From Glandiceps talaboti (lineage: Eukaryota; Hemichordata; Enteropneusta; Spengelidae), in contig NC_135549.1 in NCBI RefSeq assembly GCF_964340395.1, positions 9,564,342 through 9,628,341 on the forward strand: a DNA stretch of 64,000 nt. Reading direction: 5' to 3'. Both the position numbers and the translations under genes were made by a program. The notes beneath the pieces are model-generated. The model was not told the origin of the DNA and did not search any database. It saw only the letters and a list, made by a program, of their open reading frames with translations. This document shows positions 23,352 through 35,750 of this stretch, piece by piece; position 1 is the first letter of the stretch, and every line of letters starts with the position of its first letter.

Positions 23352-23448
23352 TCATTGTACAAACTTTCCTGAGATTTCAACACTTCTTTAAGGTCTTCAG
23401 ATAAACTTTTGTTGCCATGGTGAACTCTATGGTGACGATGACGATGAT
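23352..23448 (-). CDS. ADAMTS metalloprotease, propeptide linker exon
   Basis: A 97-bp minus-strand exon with acceptor TCTTTCAG (G at 23449) and donor GTAAGT at 23351-23346. It begins with two bases of a split codon and ends with two bases of a Glu codon, which the next exon completes. It reads HRHRHHRVHHGNKSLSEDLK, then EVLKSQESLYN. The His/Arg-rich start corresponds in position to the basic, poorly conserved linker that precedes the furin site in ADAMTS9-like propeptides. Sequence similarity alone would be weak; splice-site quality and exact phase agreement with the 193-bp exon support the call. It is the most 5' exon I can identify. Confidence 0.88.
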
Positions 23449-24925
23449 CTGAAAGATACAATATATCCATACATAAGTATAAACATGGATAATGATACAA
23501 ACCATTTTCAAAGTACGTTATTCGCATACCTGTTTTGTACTAAGTAAATTTATAACAATGTAATTTCAATATCATCTGCAAAATCCTTCCTACTATTATG
23601 GAAAGTTTCAGGTTTTCATTTCTAATACTTAGTAATCAAAACATTTGTATCTATGCATCCTTGGTTACCTGTACTGTAGATGTCACATAAATTATTTATT
23701 TCCATATATGTTTCAATTAAGCTAGTACGTCAACACTAATGATACACACTATATTATGATTCTTGGCACTCTTACTGCATGTATATAATTCCATATTGCA
23801 GTTGTTTGTTTGTCTTCATTGGTTGACTTAGAATCACTTTAAGTTCAAAAGTTCATGTCTCATACTTCACACTTCAACACCAAAATGGTATGGATGCTAC
23901 AAGTCTGGCATGAAACAATCCCATAATACATCAGCTGAATCAACTGGTTCATGATACTAAAGCTGTATGGTAACCTAGTAATTATATATATCAAAATATA
24001 GCTATGAATGTTTTGTAGAAAAGTTTAGGGTTGGACGATTGCAAGTATAGGTATGTAAAAAAGAAAGAAAAAAAAAAGTATGGGTATGCACTGATAGTTA
24101 GTCCAAATTTCATTATCTATGAATTCCAACCCATGTGAAAGCATGTTACTGCAAGTAACGGCAGTATGAGTATAGTACACTTTCAGGTGACTAACTTGCT
24201 GTGACCTATCGGAACTATCAATACAAATAACCCCGCAGTGCTTTATCAGTGTTTTTTATTATTTCCCAACTAATGAGCAAAGACATAGCTATGATCTTTA
24301 CATGCCGACACTATAATGAGCACCAGTGACTGGTCAACTCTGTAGATCTTGTAGACAGAGGCACTACTGTCCTTGGTATAATCACTACACTTGAAGGACC
24401 AAATGTTTTCCTCTATGTTCTTATCAACAATTTCTTTCATGTGTTGTGAACCATGAAGAGAAAGATACACAGTATCCAAGCATACAATTACTTTTGATAG
24501 GGGGAAACTATAGCTCCTTATCCGGCGTCGTGGTCAAGGACAAAATATCTAATATCAATTCACCATCTGATTGTTTCCATTATGTGTGCTTATTCTATGT
24601 AATTTTATGCATGACCTGAAGGGGTACACAGGATCATCTAATTCCCAAACAGCAAATAAAAAACTCTCAGTTCAGTTTTTGGTTTCAATAAGCTTTTGGA
24701 GTATATTGAAATAATTGGGGCTGAGAAAGTAATGACTATAACTACAAACTGCTTGATTGAAAACAACCTGGCTTTCATGGGTAGGCAATTTCAAAATCAT
24801 GAAAGTCATTGCCAACGATATGGTACATTGAAAATGCAGTCCTTGAATTTATAACTGTTGGCAATTCTATTCTCTTGCAAGAGTAAGTCCTCACTAGCCA
24901 GAAATTGAAACATAAATAATAATGT

Positions 24926-25311
24926 TGGGTTTTATATATGCGGCTTTTCCATACTGTGTTCAAAGCACTTTACAATTATTACCCCTGGCACAGATCTACA
25001 GCGGCACAACAGCCCTTTATACTTCCTCAACTCCCTGGAGAGTATACAATCCATTGCAGCCATTATAAGTACATACATTTAAGCATTCACATTGCAACGT
25101 CTATCCTACCAGGTCCCCAATTATATAGCTGGGTTGACTGAGGCACAATCGTTCAAATCTTGCCCAAGGACTTTAGCCATTCAGAAACAGGGTTCAAACC
25201 TGCTAACTGCAGATTCCAAGCCGGCCAATCTAAAAATTTGATTATCGTGACACTGCAACCTGCAGACTCCAAGCCAGCCAATCTAACCATTGGACCATCA
25301 TGACTCCATTT
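24926..25311 (-). mobile_element. tRNA-derived SINE, near full length
   Basis: Read on the minus strand, the head at about 25311 begins GGTCCAATGGTTAGATTGG, an A-box-like tRNA start. The B box GGTTTGAACC follows at about 25190-25200. Between them a block of about 55 bp is duplicated: CCAAGCCGGCCAATCTAA near 25217 and CCAAGCCAGCCAATCTAA near 25270. The body carries CTTGCCCAAGGACTT, ATATAGCTGGGTTGACTGAG and CTATCCTACCAGGT, shared with the copy at 18862-19035. The outer end has CAAAGCACTTTACAATTATT. Similar elements are, from memory, widespread in marine invertebrate genomes. Confidence 0.75.
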
Positions 25312-27153
25312 TATAGCACATAACAGTATAATACTATAAAATACCAACCCTAATGTTATATGTCTCCTTCTAGGTTCCATATTTAAACCCAGTGTTCTTC
25401 AACCACGTCATTTTCTCTCCTTTCAAAGTCAATAGCCGCACAGATTTTTTGTTTTGATTAAAAGTCAAGGTAAAGTTTGTTATAAAGCTGATCCCTGTAC
25501 TACATATACTGGCATTGGCGTTTTATCAGATTATCTTTGCACTTGACTAGTTTCATACATGTTATCACAGGGTGCTAAGATTAAAAGTCAGTCATGTGAA
25601 GACAGCTGTATCAAGGTGAATTTCGCTGAATCCACATCTCAGTAACCTGGAGGCACAAAAAGCAAATTTTACCCAAACTAGCTAAGTTTACACATTTTCC
25701 TATTTGATATAAGTGGCTACTGGCTCACATGTAATATTCTAGACAAAACAAACCCTTCTGTAACCCAACAAACAAGAAGTGTTTAGTTTAGTCCAAGCAG
25801 AGTATGCCCACTACATCAAACAGTACAGTGTAGTTATCAGCTATACTTGTCAAGGGTTAAAGCAGGACTAGAGATCAGGGCAATGAACCTCACATAACTG
25901 TTTCCGGATGATGACTTTCTTCCATGATGTATATCTACTTCATGATGATTAATGATCAAAATTTACAAATATATCATATGTATGTAATATGCTATCATCA
26001 GCAATTACTTATACATGCCTGAGTTGTCATCAACATTACATTTTTGAAATAAGGCAAGTAAAAGTTGATGCATTCACATGATTAAATAGGAAAGAAATTG
26101 CTCTATCAGGATTGACAGGCAGTTATAACAGTAGTTTGTGTTCAACAAAGAGGGTTAGAAATGTCATACTGATAAAATACATTGTTATGGCTTACAGTCA
26201 TACAAGTATGGAGCCAAGTTTGGGACCTTTGTAAACACACATTTCCCCCTTCAGCAGATTTAAGGAGGAAAAGTGTTCATTAATGTATAAAAGGAGAGAT
26301 AAGGCCAGCCACTCAAATGTCAGTATTGTAAACGATTCATTCTAAACACTCCAAGTGGATACTGTCAGATGTTCAGATTTTAGTGTGCTGTTTGGATTTC
26401 CCTCCAACTAAGAATGCTTTCACAAAAGTCATCAACGAAAAGTGCTCTCACAACAGTAAGTCTCCAATAAAAGTCACAGGTTTTACGAGAGGAAACACTC
26501 TCTTGTTTTAGATGGTAAAAAGCTTTCAGCCATCAAGTGAAATCTGTGGCTTTTAAACCACGGTTTCCTTTTTAAAATTATGATATGTAATTAAGAATAA
26601 AATGTACAGTAAAATCTAATACTACATTCCTAAGAAATGTCTTCCTAACTCCTGACTTGAATTGTAAAGTATACTGAACTGTGTGAAGTCTATCTCGGTT
26701 TAAGTTGACTTATACTTTTAACATTGTTTCAACATCTTTACATTCAGATTACATGTTTGCTAATGTCCCATCATGTACTGCTCCAAGCATTCTTGAAGCA
26801 GTCTGGTTCTACTTGTACATATGTCTCCTTTCAGCTAACATTTCATCAAAATGTCCAGACACAAGTGTAGATTTATAGTCACAGGTAGGTTTGGCAAGCA
26901 TAATTTGGTTGGCAGGATATTTGTCTTATATTTTGAAGTAGTGCAGCTACAGAGCTCACTAGAAATCAATATTGGGTATGCAAGGTTTTGTGAATTGACA
27001 AAGTGTAGTTGAGTATCAAAACAGTAAGTATATCTACTGGCTGAATTTGTGACTCAACTACACTGTTCACTTGTGGTGAACATACAGCTGCAGCAGAACC
27101 AGAGATCCAGCCAGAAGATACTATATGTACATGGCAAAGTCTTGCACACTTAC

Positions 27154-27760
27154 AGATTCAGCTATTAGAGTTGACAGACTATGGTGAGAAGAGTGTAGTG
27201 GCGTCATAGATTCAGCCATTAGAGTTGACAGGCTATGGTGAGAAGAGTGTAGTGGAGTCATAGATTCAGCTATCAGAGTTGACAGGCTATGGTGAGAAGA
27301 GTGTAGTGGAGTCATAGATTCAGCCATTAGAGTTGACAGGCTATGGTGAGAAGAGTGTAGTGGAGTCATAGATTCAGCTATCAGAGTTGACAGGCTATGG
27401 TGAGAAGAGTGTAGTGGAGTCATAGATTCAGCTATTAGAGTTGACAGGCTATGGTGAGAAGAGTGTAGTGGAGTCATAGATTCAGCCATTAGAGTTGACA
27501 GGCTATGGTGAGAAGAGTGTAGTGGAGTCATAGATTCAGCTATCAGAGTTGACAGGCTATGGTGAGAAGAGTGTAGTGGAGTCATAGATTCAGCTATTAG
27601 AGTTGACAGGCTATGGTGAGAAGAGTGTAGTGGAGTCATAGATTCAGCCATTAGAGTTGACAGGCTATGGTGAGAAGAGTGTAGTGGAGTCATAGATTCA
27701 GCCATTAGAGTTGACAGGCTATGGTGAGAAGAGTGTAGTGGAGTCATAGATTCAGCTTTC
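27154..27760. repeat. Minisatellite C, unit exactly 54 bp, 11 copies
   Basis: GTGTAGTGG recurs every 54 bp from 27193 to 27733. Copies are nearly identical; most differences are CCATTA/CTATTA/CTATCA alternatives, giving two or three variant types intermingled along the array. On the minus strand the unit encodes MTPLHSSHHSLSTLMAES and is open throughout (27121-27747). The last copy runs into GTAAGTGTG, which looks like a splice donor. The frame would leave phase 0 there, whereas the next known exon (23448) needs one base from its predecessor, so it does not fit as the preceding ADAMTS coding exon. Confidence 0.96.
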
Positions 27761-28499
27761 AGACATTGCTACCTACATGTAACAAGGAATCGTCCAATCT
27801 CAAGGTTGTGAAGACTATGTCAATTGCATCCATTATACTTAAATATTAATTACCAATTATACTTGCATATTACGATATCAATTTAATAATATTGGTTCAT
27901 TTTGTACAACAGATGCATTCATTTCTTCTAGGCACTGGTTTTATGCACAGCCATATCATATATAGGTCATCCAATTAAATGTAATGATAGCAGTTTTATA
28001 TGCAATATCAGGCATTGAAAGGTGAAAGAAAGAATTCATTCACTTCACTGTAGCCTAGTGTTGAACAAACAGCAGATCTACACTAATGACAGACAGATAT
28101 GTAATATGCTGGTCATTTTCTTTTTGATAAATCTGTTTTGGTGAGATGGTGTCTATATGTGCATAACTAGGACAAGGTTACGCTAGCTTAAACCAGGCTT
28201 CCTTTATGAGTAAACATTGGATAAACCCTGGAGCACATCTAACGTCATAGGAGTGAGGAGACAAAAAGTAGCAATTAGGGAAATATTTCCAACATCAAGG
28301 CCAGTCAGTTTTTATGTCTTTCTACAGGCACAACTCATCAATTTTATACAGTGTATTGAACTAGGACACTTTCTCAATGCATAGTTGCATCAGGATCATT
28401 CTTCATATGGCATACATCATCGTTAGTATCATTGTTGGTTTTGGACTGCCACTAGCTGGCTGTCCAGGGTAGTCACACTGCAACTGTAGAGTGTGATTA

Positions 28500-28905
28500 G
28501 CCGTTAGTTGGCCAGGACACCAGTGGTGGTATTTTTGCAATCTGTGGTTGGTTGGCCTGAATACTTTCACAGTGGTATGTATGTCCTATGTCCCACAGTT
28601 GGTATGCTATCACATACAAATGGAGTGTTCAATGTTCTATGTTTGGTTGGCCACCATGATGGTATGGCTCAATGTTTTATGATTGGTTGGTTATCATATT
28701 AAATGGTATGGTTCAATGTTCTATGGCTGGTTGGCCATCACATTGGTACGGTTCAATGTTCTATGGTTGGTAGGCATCGTAGTGGTATGTTTCAATGTTC
28801 TATGATTGGCTGGCCATCACAGTGGTATGATTCAATATTCTATGATTGGCAAGCATTGTCATGGTAATGCGGTGTAATGTTCTTCAATTGGTTAGCCAGA
28901 ATATG
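28500..28905. repeat. Minisatellite D, unit about 40 bp, degenerate
   Basis: TTCAATGTTCTATG-type phrases followed by GGTTGGCCATCA recur every 39-42 bp between about 28630 and 28885. Older, more decayed copies extend to about 28500. The 64-codon frame at 28508-28702 (+) is a product of it. Confidence 0.85.
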
Positions 28906-29623
28906 AATGAACACAGTGGTGTAGTTTTGATACTCTTCTTTTGAGATGCGTATGTGCCTTTGTACATATATGATCACCTTGGCAAGTTACATGTACAGAA
29001 AGATGACACCCGTGGTGTCTCCAGGCAAGTTAACCATGTATATTCATGTCCTTGATTGCAGCTGACGCTCATCCATTCTGTGTATTTCTGGCTGAATTCT
29101 CATAACAAAGGTGACAGTGGCTACGTGCTGTGAAGTGTGTTCACAGTCACAATGTGGTTTTAATTTCAATCAGCAGGGATGTTATGAATGAATCTTCTAA
29201 GTATCAAGTATGTTAACCTTGACAAGGCCAAATACAATTGTTAGCTATCATTACATTATCCATGCAAAAACATACTAAGCAATAGTTGTAATGGCTATCA
29301 CACTTGCACACATTGGCCACAGAATCTTCAAATTCAAACATTTGAATGCTACTTTACTAGCCGAGATACCTCAACAATCATTTCTAGGTATCTGAAACAA
29401 TGGCATATTGCAATCTTCTGATGGCCTTGCAGAATATGAGAAATGATATGGGAAAAGATTGCAATATATCACACATCAATTTGGAAAATGTGACATTAAT
29501 ATATCTACTAAAGTGAACAACAGAATGTAACTTTTACCATATCTGAAATAATTTGATAAGAACATAGCTGTCAATCACTGCAATAAAAATGTTGTTACTA
29601 GTGACGTAGTAGTGTACATGTAC

Positions 29624-29637
29624 CTGCCCTCTAAGCC
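29624..29637 (-). promoter_or_regulatory. Possible CTCF-type half motif
   Basis: On the minus strand, TTAGAGGGCAG matches the right half of the CTCF consensus (YAGRKGGCRS); the left half does not. It could be chance. Confidence 0.2.
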
Positions 29638-31019
29638 AATTTGACATACCATTGATGAACAGCAATTTGTTTTGACACACCAAAATTTGGTGTCTTCAAT
29701 CACAAACTATATGATGCACAAGAAAACACATCATGTTCACAAACGATAACAAAATGTTATCTTTTGTTATAGACTGCACATTACACACTACTTTGGCTTC
29801 TTACAAATTAGAGCTTCATATAGAATGGTTCAATGGTAGTTTAGCAAATACTGACTAAACTTGATGAAGGTGGCCTCTCCTATTGTGCAACTGGTGTGAC
29901 TGATATCCCCCCCCACCCCCCACCCCCACCCACCGGACAGAAAAGTGATGGTGAAGAAACTACACAAAAGGTCCATTCACTCAACACAAATCAATTATCT
30001 GCATTCTATTTTACAGTCATTTGATTTATATCTCATTTCTTAAGATTATAAAAAATTAAATTTTTCATCAATTGATTTATGAGTAATATGAACTGTATGT
30101 ATTTTTGTGAAATATCTAAATAATCACATGCGTGCAACATACTATTTATGGATTGCTTTCATGTCAATTTATGAATGATGAGACTTGGTAAAAATATCTT
30201 CATATGTAATTTAAGTTGTCATATCTGTAACTAATTGTAATATTTCTACCATATGTCCCTGAAGAATTCTTCATTTATTGTCACTTTTGTCGCATATTAA
30301 TATAAGGAAGATATGGGTGAGAATACCAGTGTCTCCCTTTTTTGTACAATTTCAAGTGGTGACCTCACTAATCATGTGGACAGGATGCTACACTATATCA
30401 AAACTACATAAATTCATAAAAATGACAATTTATACAGAACACAGGATCATTATCATTCTCAACATCATTAATATGAAACACGAAATAAAAACTCAATATA
30501 ATGAAAAGTTAGGTTGAATACTAAACTATTCTGTACAGTCCTTAGGCTTAGTAAGCAAGGGTTGACTGAACATTGCCATGATCAGCTCAGCAATGGTACT
30601 AAGTTGAATTATATTACATCAGTTATCTCCTGTACGAAATCAGCTGTATGAAATAGTCACAACAATATATATATAGCATATTACAATATATATTATAAAT
30701 AATACTTTGTCTGTTGGATCTGTATTACCATTTTAATGGCACATACATCTTCAATAGTTATTCTAATAATTAATATACATTAGTGTCAGAAATCTATAAA
30801 TTTAAAGTGGCTTGATGACAGCTGTTTTAAACCTGTCCAGAAGCATGCAATTGTATTTGTTGAACACTAATTAGTGTCAATTACTAATGACGTCATGCCC
30901 ATGAAAATGGCTACATAACTGACATTCTGGATAGCTTAGTGCGTGCCACCCTGACAGTTATACAGACCAAACCCTTTGTGTAAATGAAACATTTGATGGG
31001 TATTATTGGTATTTGAACT

Positions 31020-31262
31020 GTTTAGTTTGGCAACTAATCCTTTCTCAAATGATGAAATATATGCATTTATTGCAGTTGAAGACACATGTTTTCACCACCA
31101 GCAGGTGAAAGGGTGTCAACATTCACAACCACACTGGGTATACCTGCATGGTATTTCTATAATCAGTACCTGGGAGTTCATCTCTGTTAACATCTGGCAA
31201 CTGATTCCTTCAAAAGAGGTGAATTGTATACATTTATTATTAAATTTGAAGACAAAACTTGT
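31020..31262. repeat. Degenerate two-copy tandem repeat, unit about 166 bp
   Basis: TTGGCAACTAATCC near 31027 is echoed by CTGGCAACTGATTCC near 31193. Both are followed by similar GATGAAATATATGCATTTATT and GTGAATTGTATACATTTATT stretches and then TTGAAGACA. It explains the 101-codon frame at 31006-31311 (+). Confidence 0.6.
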
Positions 31263-31702
31263 TAACCTTGCAAAATTGTCAATATTTACACTACAATGGC
31301 ACATGTATTAGATACACACCTCTAAAATCTGTTACAAACAAGCAATGGTAATTGGCCTTATTATTACTGTGTACATGTACTACCAAGTTCAAGAGAACAG
31401 TAATCACGGGCGTCGACATGTCATATATATTATATTTTGTTTCTTTTGAGGCAATATAAAATGATATGTTGGTTGACTTTGAACTAGACAACACAGACAG
31501 CGACAAAAACACAGAGATACACCGCCAAGACAGAAGACAAGTAGTTGATAAAAGTACACATAGCCACCTGAGCACGCACTCTCATGTGTATTTAAGGATT
31601 TACTATATAGAAGTTCATATAGGTTAAGTGGATACTTCAATTTTTATCTTGAATTGGCATTACCTTGACATCAGTTGTTTTTATTTTATATTCTTAACAC
31701 CT

Positions 31703-31880
31703 AACTGACTACTGAGAAAATGAGGGTAAATTGCCCCTCTAATAATAAAGATAATACCACAAGTTATTTTGGACATTATTGGTTTTTATTTGTACTCATG
31801 TAAGTGACTACTGAGAAAATGCTGGTAAATTAATGTTCCTATAATAAAAATAATACCACAATTTAATTTCAGGATGGTAA
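31703..31880. repeat. Two-copy tandem repeat, unit about 98 bp
   Basis: GACTACTGAGAAAATG occurs at about 31707 and 31805. Each is followed by GGTAAATT and then ATAATACCACAA. Confidence 0.75.
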
Positions 31881-34800
31881 TGGTTTACTTTCTGATAACT
31901 ACCAAAGCAAGTATATGATGTTCCTACAACAGAAGCAACTACTAGTAGTAACATTTTCCAATCCACAGCAACATTGATAATTTGCACTTTCCGGTATCAG
32001 TCATCAAAGTCCAGTGTATCGACCATTCAATCTGGACACCTTTGATGGTATACATAGCTGTTAGCTAGATCATACATGACCAAGCCTAGCTCTCTACACC
32101 AATACATCGTTACTACTAGACATAAACAGCTGCACATCACCTTTAACTATCTAAACTCTTGAGGAGAATGTATGTCATGGGCAGGACTGCAACTATCATA
32201 ATATTTATTGAAGCTGATCAATTTATGGCCTAATTTGCCAGAGGTTAAATTAGGTAAAATAACTGAGACATGTATGTTGTACTTGGACCCCAGAAATTCC
32301 ATTTGACCGAAGAAATTGGGTTAACTTCAAAAATAGGGTCAGTTATGTTTCAATTCAGGGCATGGCTCATGGCTTTTTTTATAGATGTGACCATGTTCAC
32401 ATGGTGACTTTATGCATGTTGTGCCAGAAATGTTTTGATTTCCCCCAAATGCTCTCCCATCATCAGATAATTCAGTTTCTCTTTTGGACAACTATGAAAA
32501 CAAATTTTATCTGAGCTAAAATAGAAATGAAAGGCAATTCAGAAAGGCTGAGCTATCCAGGTCTACCATCTTGAAGGTATGGAATGTGCTTTGTTGATTG
32601 ACCCTTTACATGGATATATACACACAATGTATTATTGGAGAAGATCTGTAGAGAGACATATATTACAAAAGCCTTGACATCAACCATACTATATCCATCC
32701 TCAAAATGTTTCTGACCAATGGTGGATTGAGCAAGAGTCGGATAAGTACAGAAGTATCCATGAAAAATTTTTTAAGACTGAGAGGAGCCATTTGCAATCA
32801 ACTAGATCAAACCTTGACATTGCATGGAGTAGGCAATTATCAGACTGTGAGATCAAAGGAAAAATTTCAAAAACTACTCAACAACAACTTAGCAACCAAA
32901 TAAAGGAGAAAGCTAGGCGTGCTTAACATTCAGGCAGAAATGTAACTATATAATTCATCACTATCTGGATGGAATAATTCAAAATCACCAAATCTTTATT
33001 TGATTAGACTAAACTGGCAGGTATATGTAATTAAACCTGGTTCTTTTCAAATAATATTGATAATAAAATTAGTATTAAAGTTGTCTTGACTTATTACTGA
33101 CATCTTTGAAAGTCATATATGCCCATTGCATTGCTACACATTTACCTGTTGTCAAGTCTTGGGTCAAACAGTAAAGTTTGTCTAGTCCAGAATCTACACA
33201 TTTAGGACATAACAGTACACATTTGTTTACCAAACACAAGTGGTGACATGAGAGCTAGAGACTGGCTCTTGGTTGGACATGTTAGTCCAGACTTTCAATA
33301 TTTACCACACTTGAAATGGTGGACACCTGTCTACTCTTGATGTACACACAGTCCATCTACTTGACAACAGTTACAGACAAGACAATTGTGACTGCGATTT
33401 GTGCACAGAACATGAACTTTATAATTGATCAGTAAATACATTTAAAACAGCTAGACAAAGAGAAGTTTCATCTAGTCATTAGAAACAAACATGCACATGC
33501 ACAAAAGCACTGATAACCAGCCTAACTCAATCCATGCCATCCTATTCAAGTGTGCACAAGTGTAAGATAGCGGCAAATATCAAAGATTACATCTTGAAGT
33601 AAAGAAGCTGAAGTCCTTTCAACGGCTTGATGGGGTCATTAGTCCATTGTTTTACTTTTTATGCTTCAATTTATTATATACATGTACGATACAAATGAAT
33701 GTACAATTGAGCAATAAAATACACTCAAAACGGAAGACCTGCTTCCCTTTTTTTTCCTAGGAAAGGGACAACCAACAGACATCTGTTTTATCAGTAAATG
33801 ATCTAACCTATTCATACAAAGATTAGTATATGGTACAAGTGTTTTTTGAAAACCTCTTGTAGATGACCCCTTTTGACTTCAATACAAGTGTAACACTTGC
33901 ACAAACCTGACAAACATAGGGAATCCATTGTTGACTGGCAGTGATGATATGTCTCTATCATCATACTCTCATTAGCTTATGAACCTAGAGGACTATTAGA
34001 AATGATTGGGAACCATGCTGAGGACAAATGTTTGAATAGATACCAGGGCTTACCGGTGTAAAAACACTTTTTTTTTGTCTTCTAGTGAAAAACAACAAAT
34101 AGTTGTACGATGACAAATCAAGCACTATTCAGAATAATAACTCATGCTTCAGTGCTGTTTTTTCTGAATTGACAAGAACAATTGTACTGAACTTGAGGAT
34201 TGAAGGCAATTGAGAGGTGAGGGTGCGGAGGGCGTGAGAATTTCAGAAAAATAAATGTTTGCAGGCGTTAGCAATGTAAACGCAGCAAGTTTTCACCAGA
34301 TGAAAAGTACTGAACCCTGTTTCTAGAGCTGTTCTACAGGTGGAAGGGATTAGAGAGAGACACACATCATTTACCAACCGTAGGATATCAAAATGCCTGA
34401 CACTCTTCTCTCCTATTCATGTACCTTTCTGCTAAAAGACCATGCTTTGCCTCAGAACACACACAAAGTTTGCATGACATATGAACTTAAAGGACTCATA
34501 AATCAAGAAATGTCTTGATAAATGTAATTCAGTTACGTTATTAAAGTTCTTACCATTGTTTCAACATCTGTGAAATAACTTGGATCATATTAAGATGTTG
34601 TCAACAGAAAGCATCATGCAATGATTGACAAGTTGCCAAAACTTTTGGAATCAATTCATCTTGGAAAGTGAATGTACTGACACATTGAAAACAGTATGAT
34701 TCAAGATCAAACCATATGTTTCCTAAATGACTATGCTTTGAACTCCATCTCATTAATGTGTGATAAGATGATGCTACGCTGACTCTGGTCAGCTTTGGGA

Positions 34801-35657
34801 GCAACCAGTCAAGGACATTGGCTGTACAGTCAAGTAAGCTAAACATGTTGCAAGGGAAAATTTCACAACACCATTTAGGCTTAACTACGTGCAGCACAGC
34901 ACTACAGCAATTTCTCTAATTTATGTTGAAATGATGGGCTCTCGTTCGGTGGAATAATGGTTGGAAAATTTATCACCAAAACCATTAAGGTGGGACAGAA
35001 ACCTTGGCCTGCTTTTGTGGCCATGATTTATTGTGTTAGAAAAACATTATCTTATGTTGTTAGAGTTCAAAGACAAATTTCTCAAAGGCAACAAACATTA
35101 GCTTGTGAAAGAAAGAAAGAATCACTCCACAAACACTGTAAGTAGCTAACTATGTTCTGGAAAGAAGATATCACAGGCCAAGGCCAGTTTTTCTTTTGTG
35201 CCAATGTGTGTACTGTTTATCATCATTTAACACTATGAACATCTCTGCAGCAAACAAGTTAAACAAACAATCACTGTTCATTTTCTGAAAAAATAGTCAA
35301 CAATGTTGTTGGATATCCTGCGGTAGTTTATTCATATTTCAACCGATGTAAGAAAGGAGTGTTATTTGTATATAAGTAAGTGAAGTGATTCTGGAAACTG
35401 ACAAGACATATTGAACATTAGGAGTATTTTGAACTATAAAATGTTTTGTATTGCTAATTTATTCACATTAACATCTCCTATCACATTGCAGTATTTTTTT
35501 TACCTACTTTACACCCCCACCTGTTTTAACTATTTAAAATAGTTTAAAGCTGTTGTAAACAAAAAAGTCATATCCTTTTACTGGTTAGAGTAGACAGCTT
35601 ATGATTAAAAGTCTCTCAATACCAGTAAGTCATGTGATCTTTAGTCAACATTATCAA

Positions 35658-35750
35658 CCAATCACTGAGAAGTCTATGTTAATTAGTTTGTACTTTCAGC
35701 CAATCATATAACAGTATTAAGAGAATAGCACTTCTGAGATGTAAACCAAT
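35658..35750 (+). promoter_or_regulatory. Cluster of three CCAAT (NF-Y type) boxes
   Basis: AACCAATCAC, AGCCAATCAT and AACCAATCAG place CCAAT at 35658-35662, 35700-35704 and 35746-35750, all in one orientation and 42 and 46 bp apart. All three match the extended NF-Y consensus. No gene start is evident nearby. An ancient tandem repeat could also produce this spacing. Confidence 0.3.

Noticed and set aside
27121-27760. Minisatellite C as a CRISPR-like array
   Set aside because: The units are contiguous and nearly identical with no unique spacers, and the context is a eukaryotic genome.
34601-34897. 98-codon minus-strand frame with several Cys and Trp
   Set aside because: It matches no family I recognise; the Cys pattern does not resemble the ADAMTS propeptide and there is no usable donor in the needed phase.
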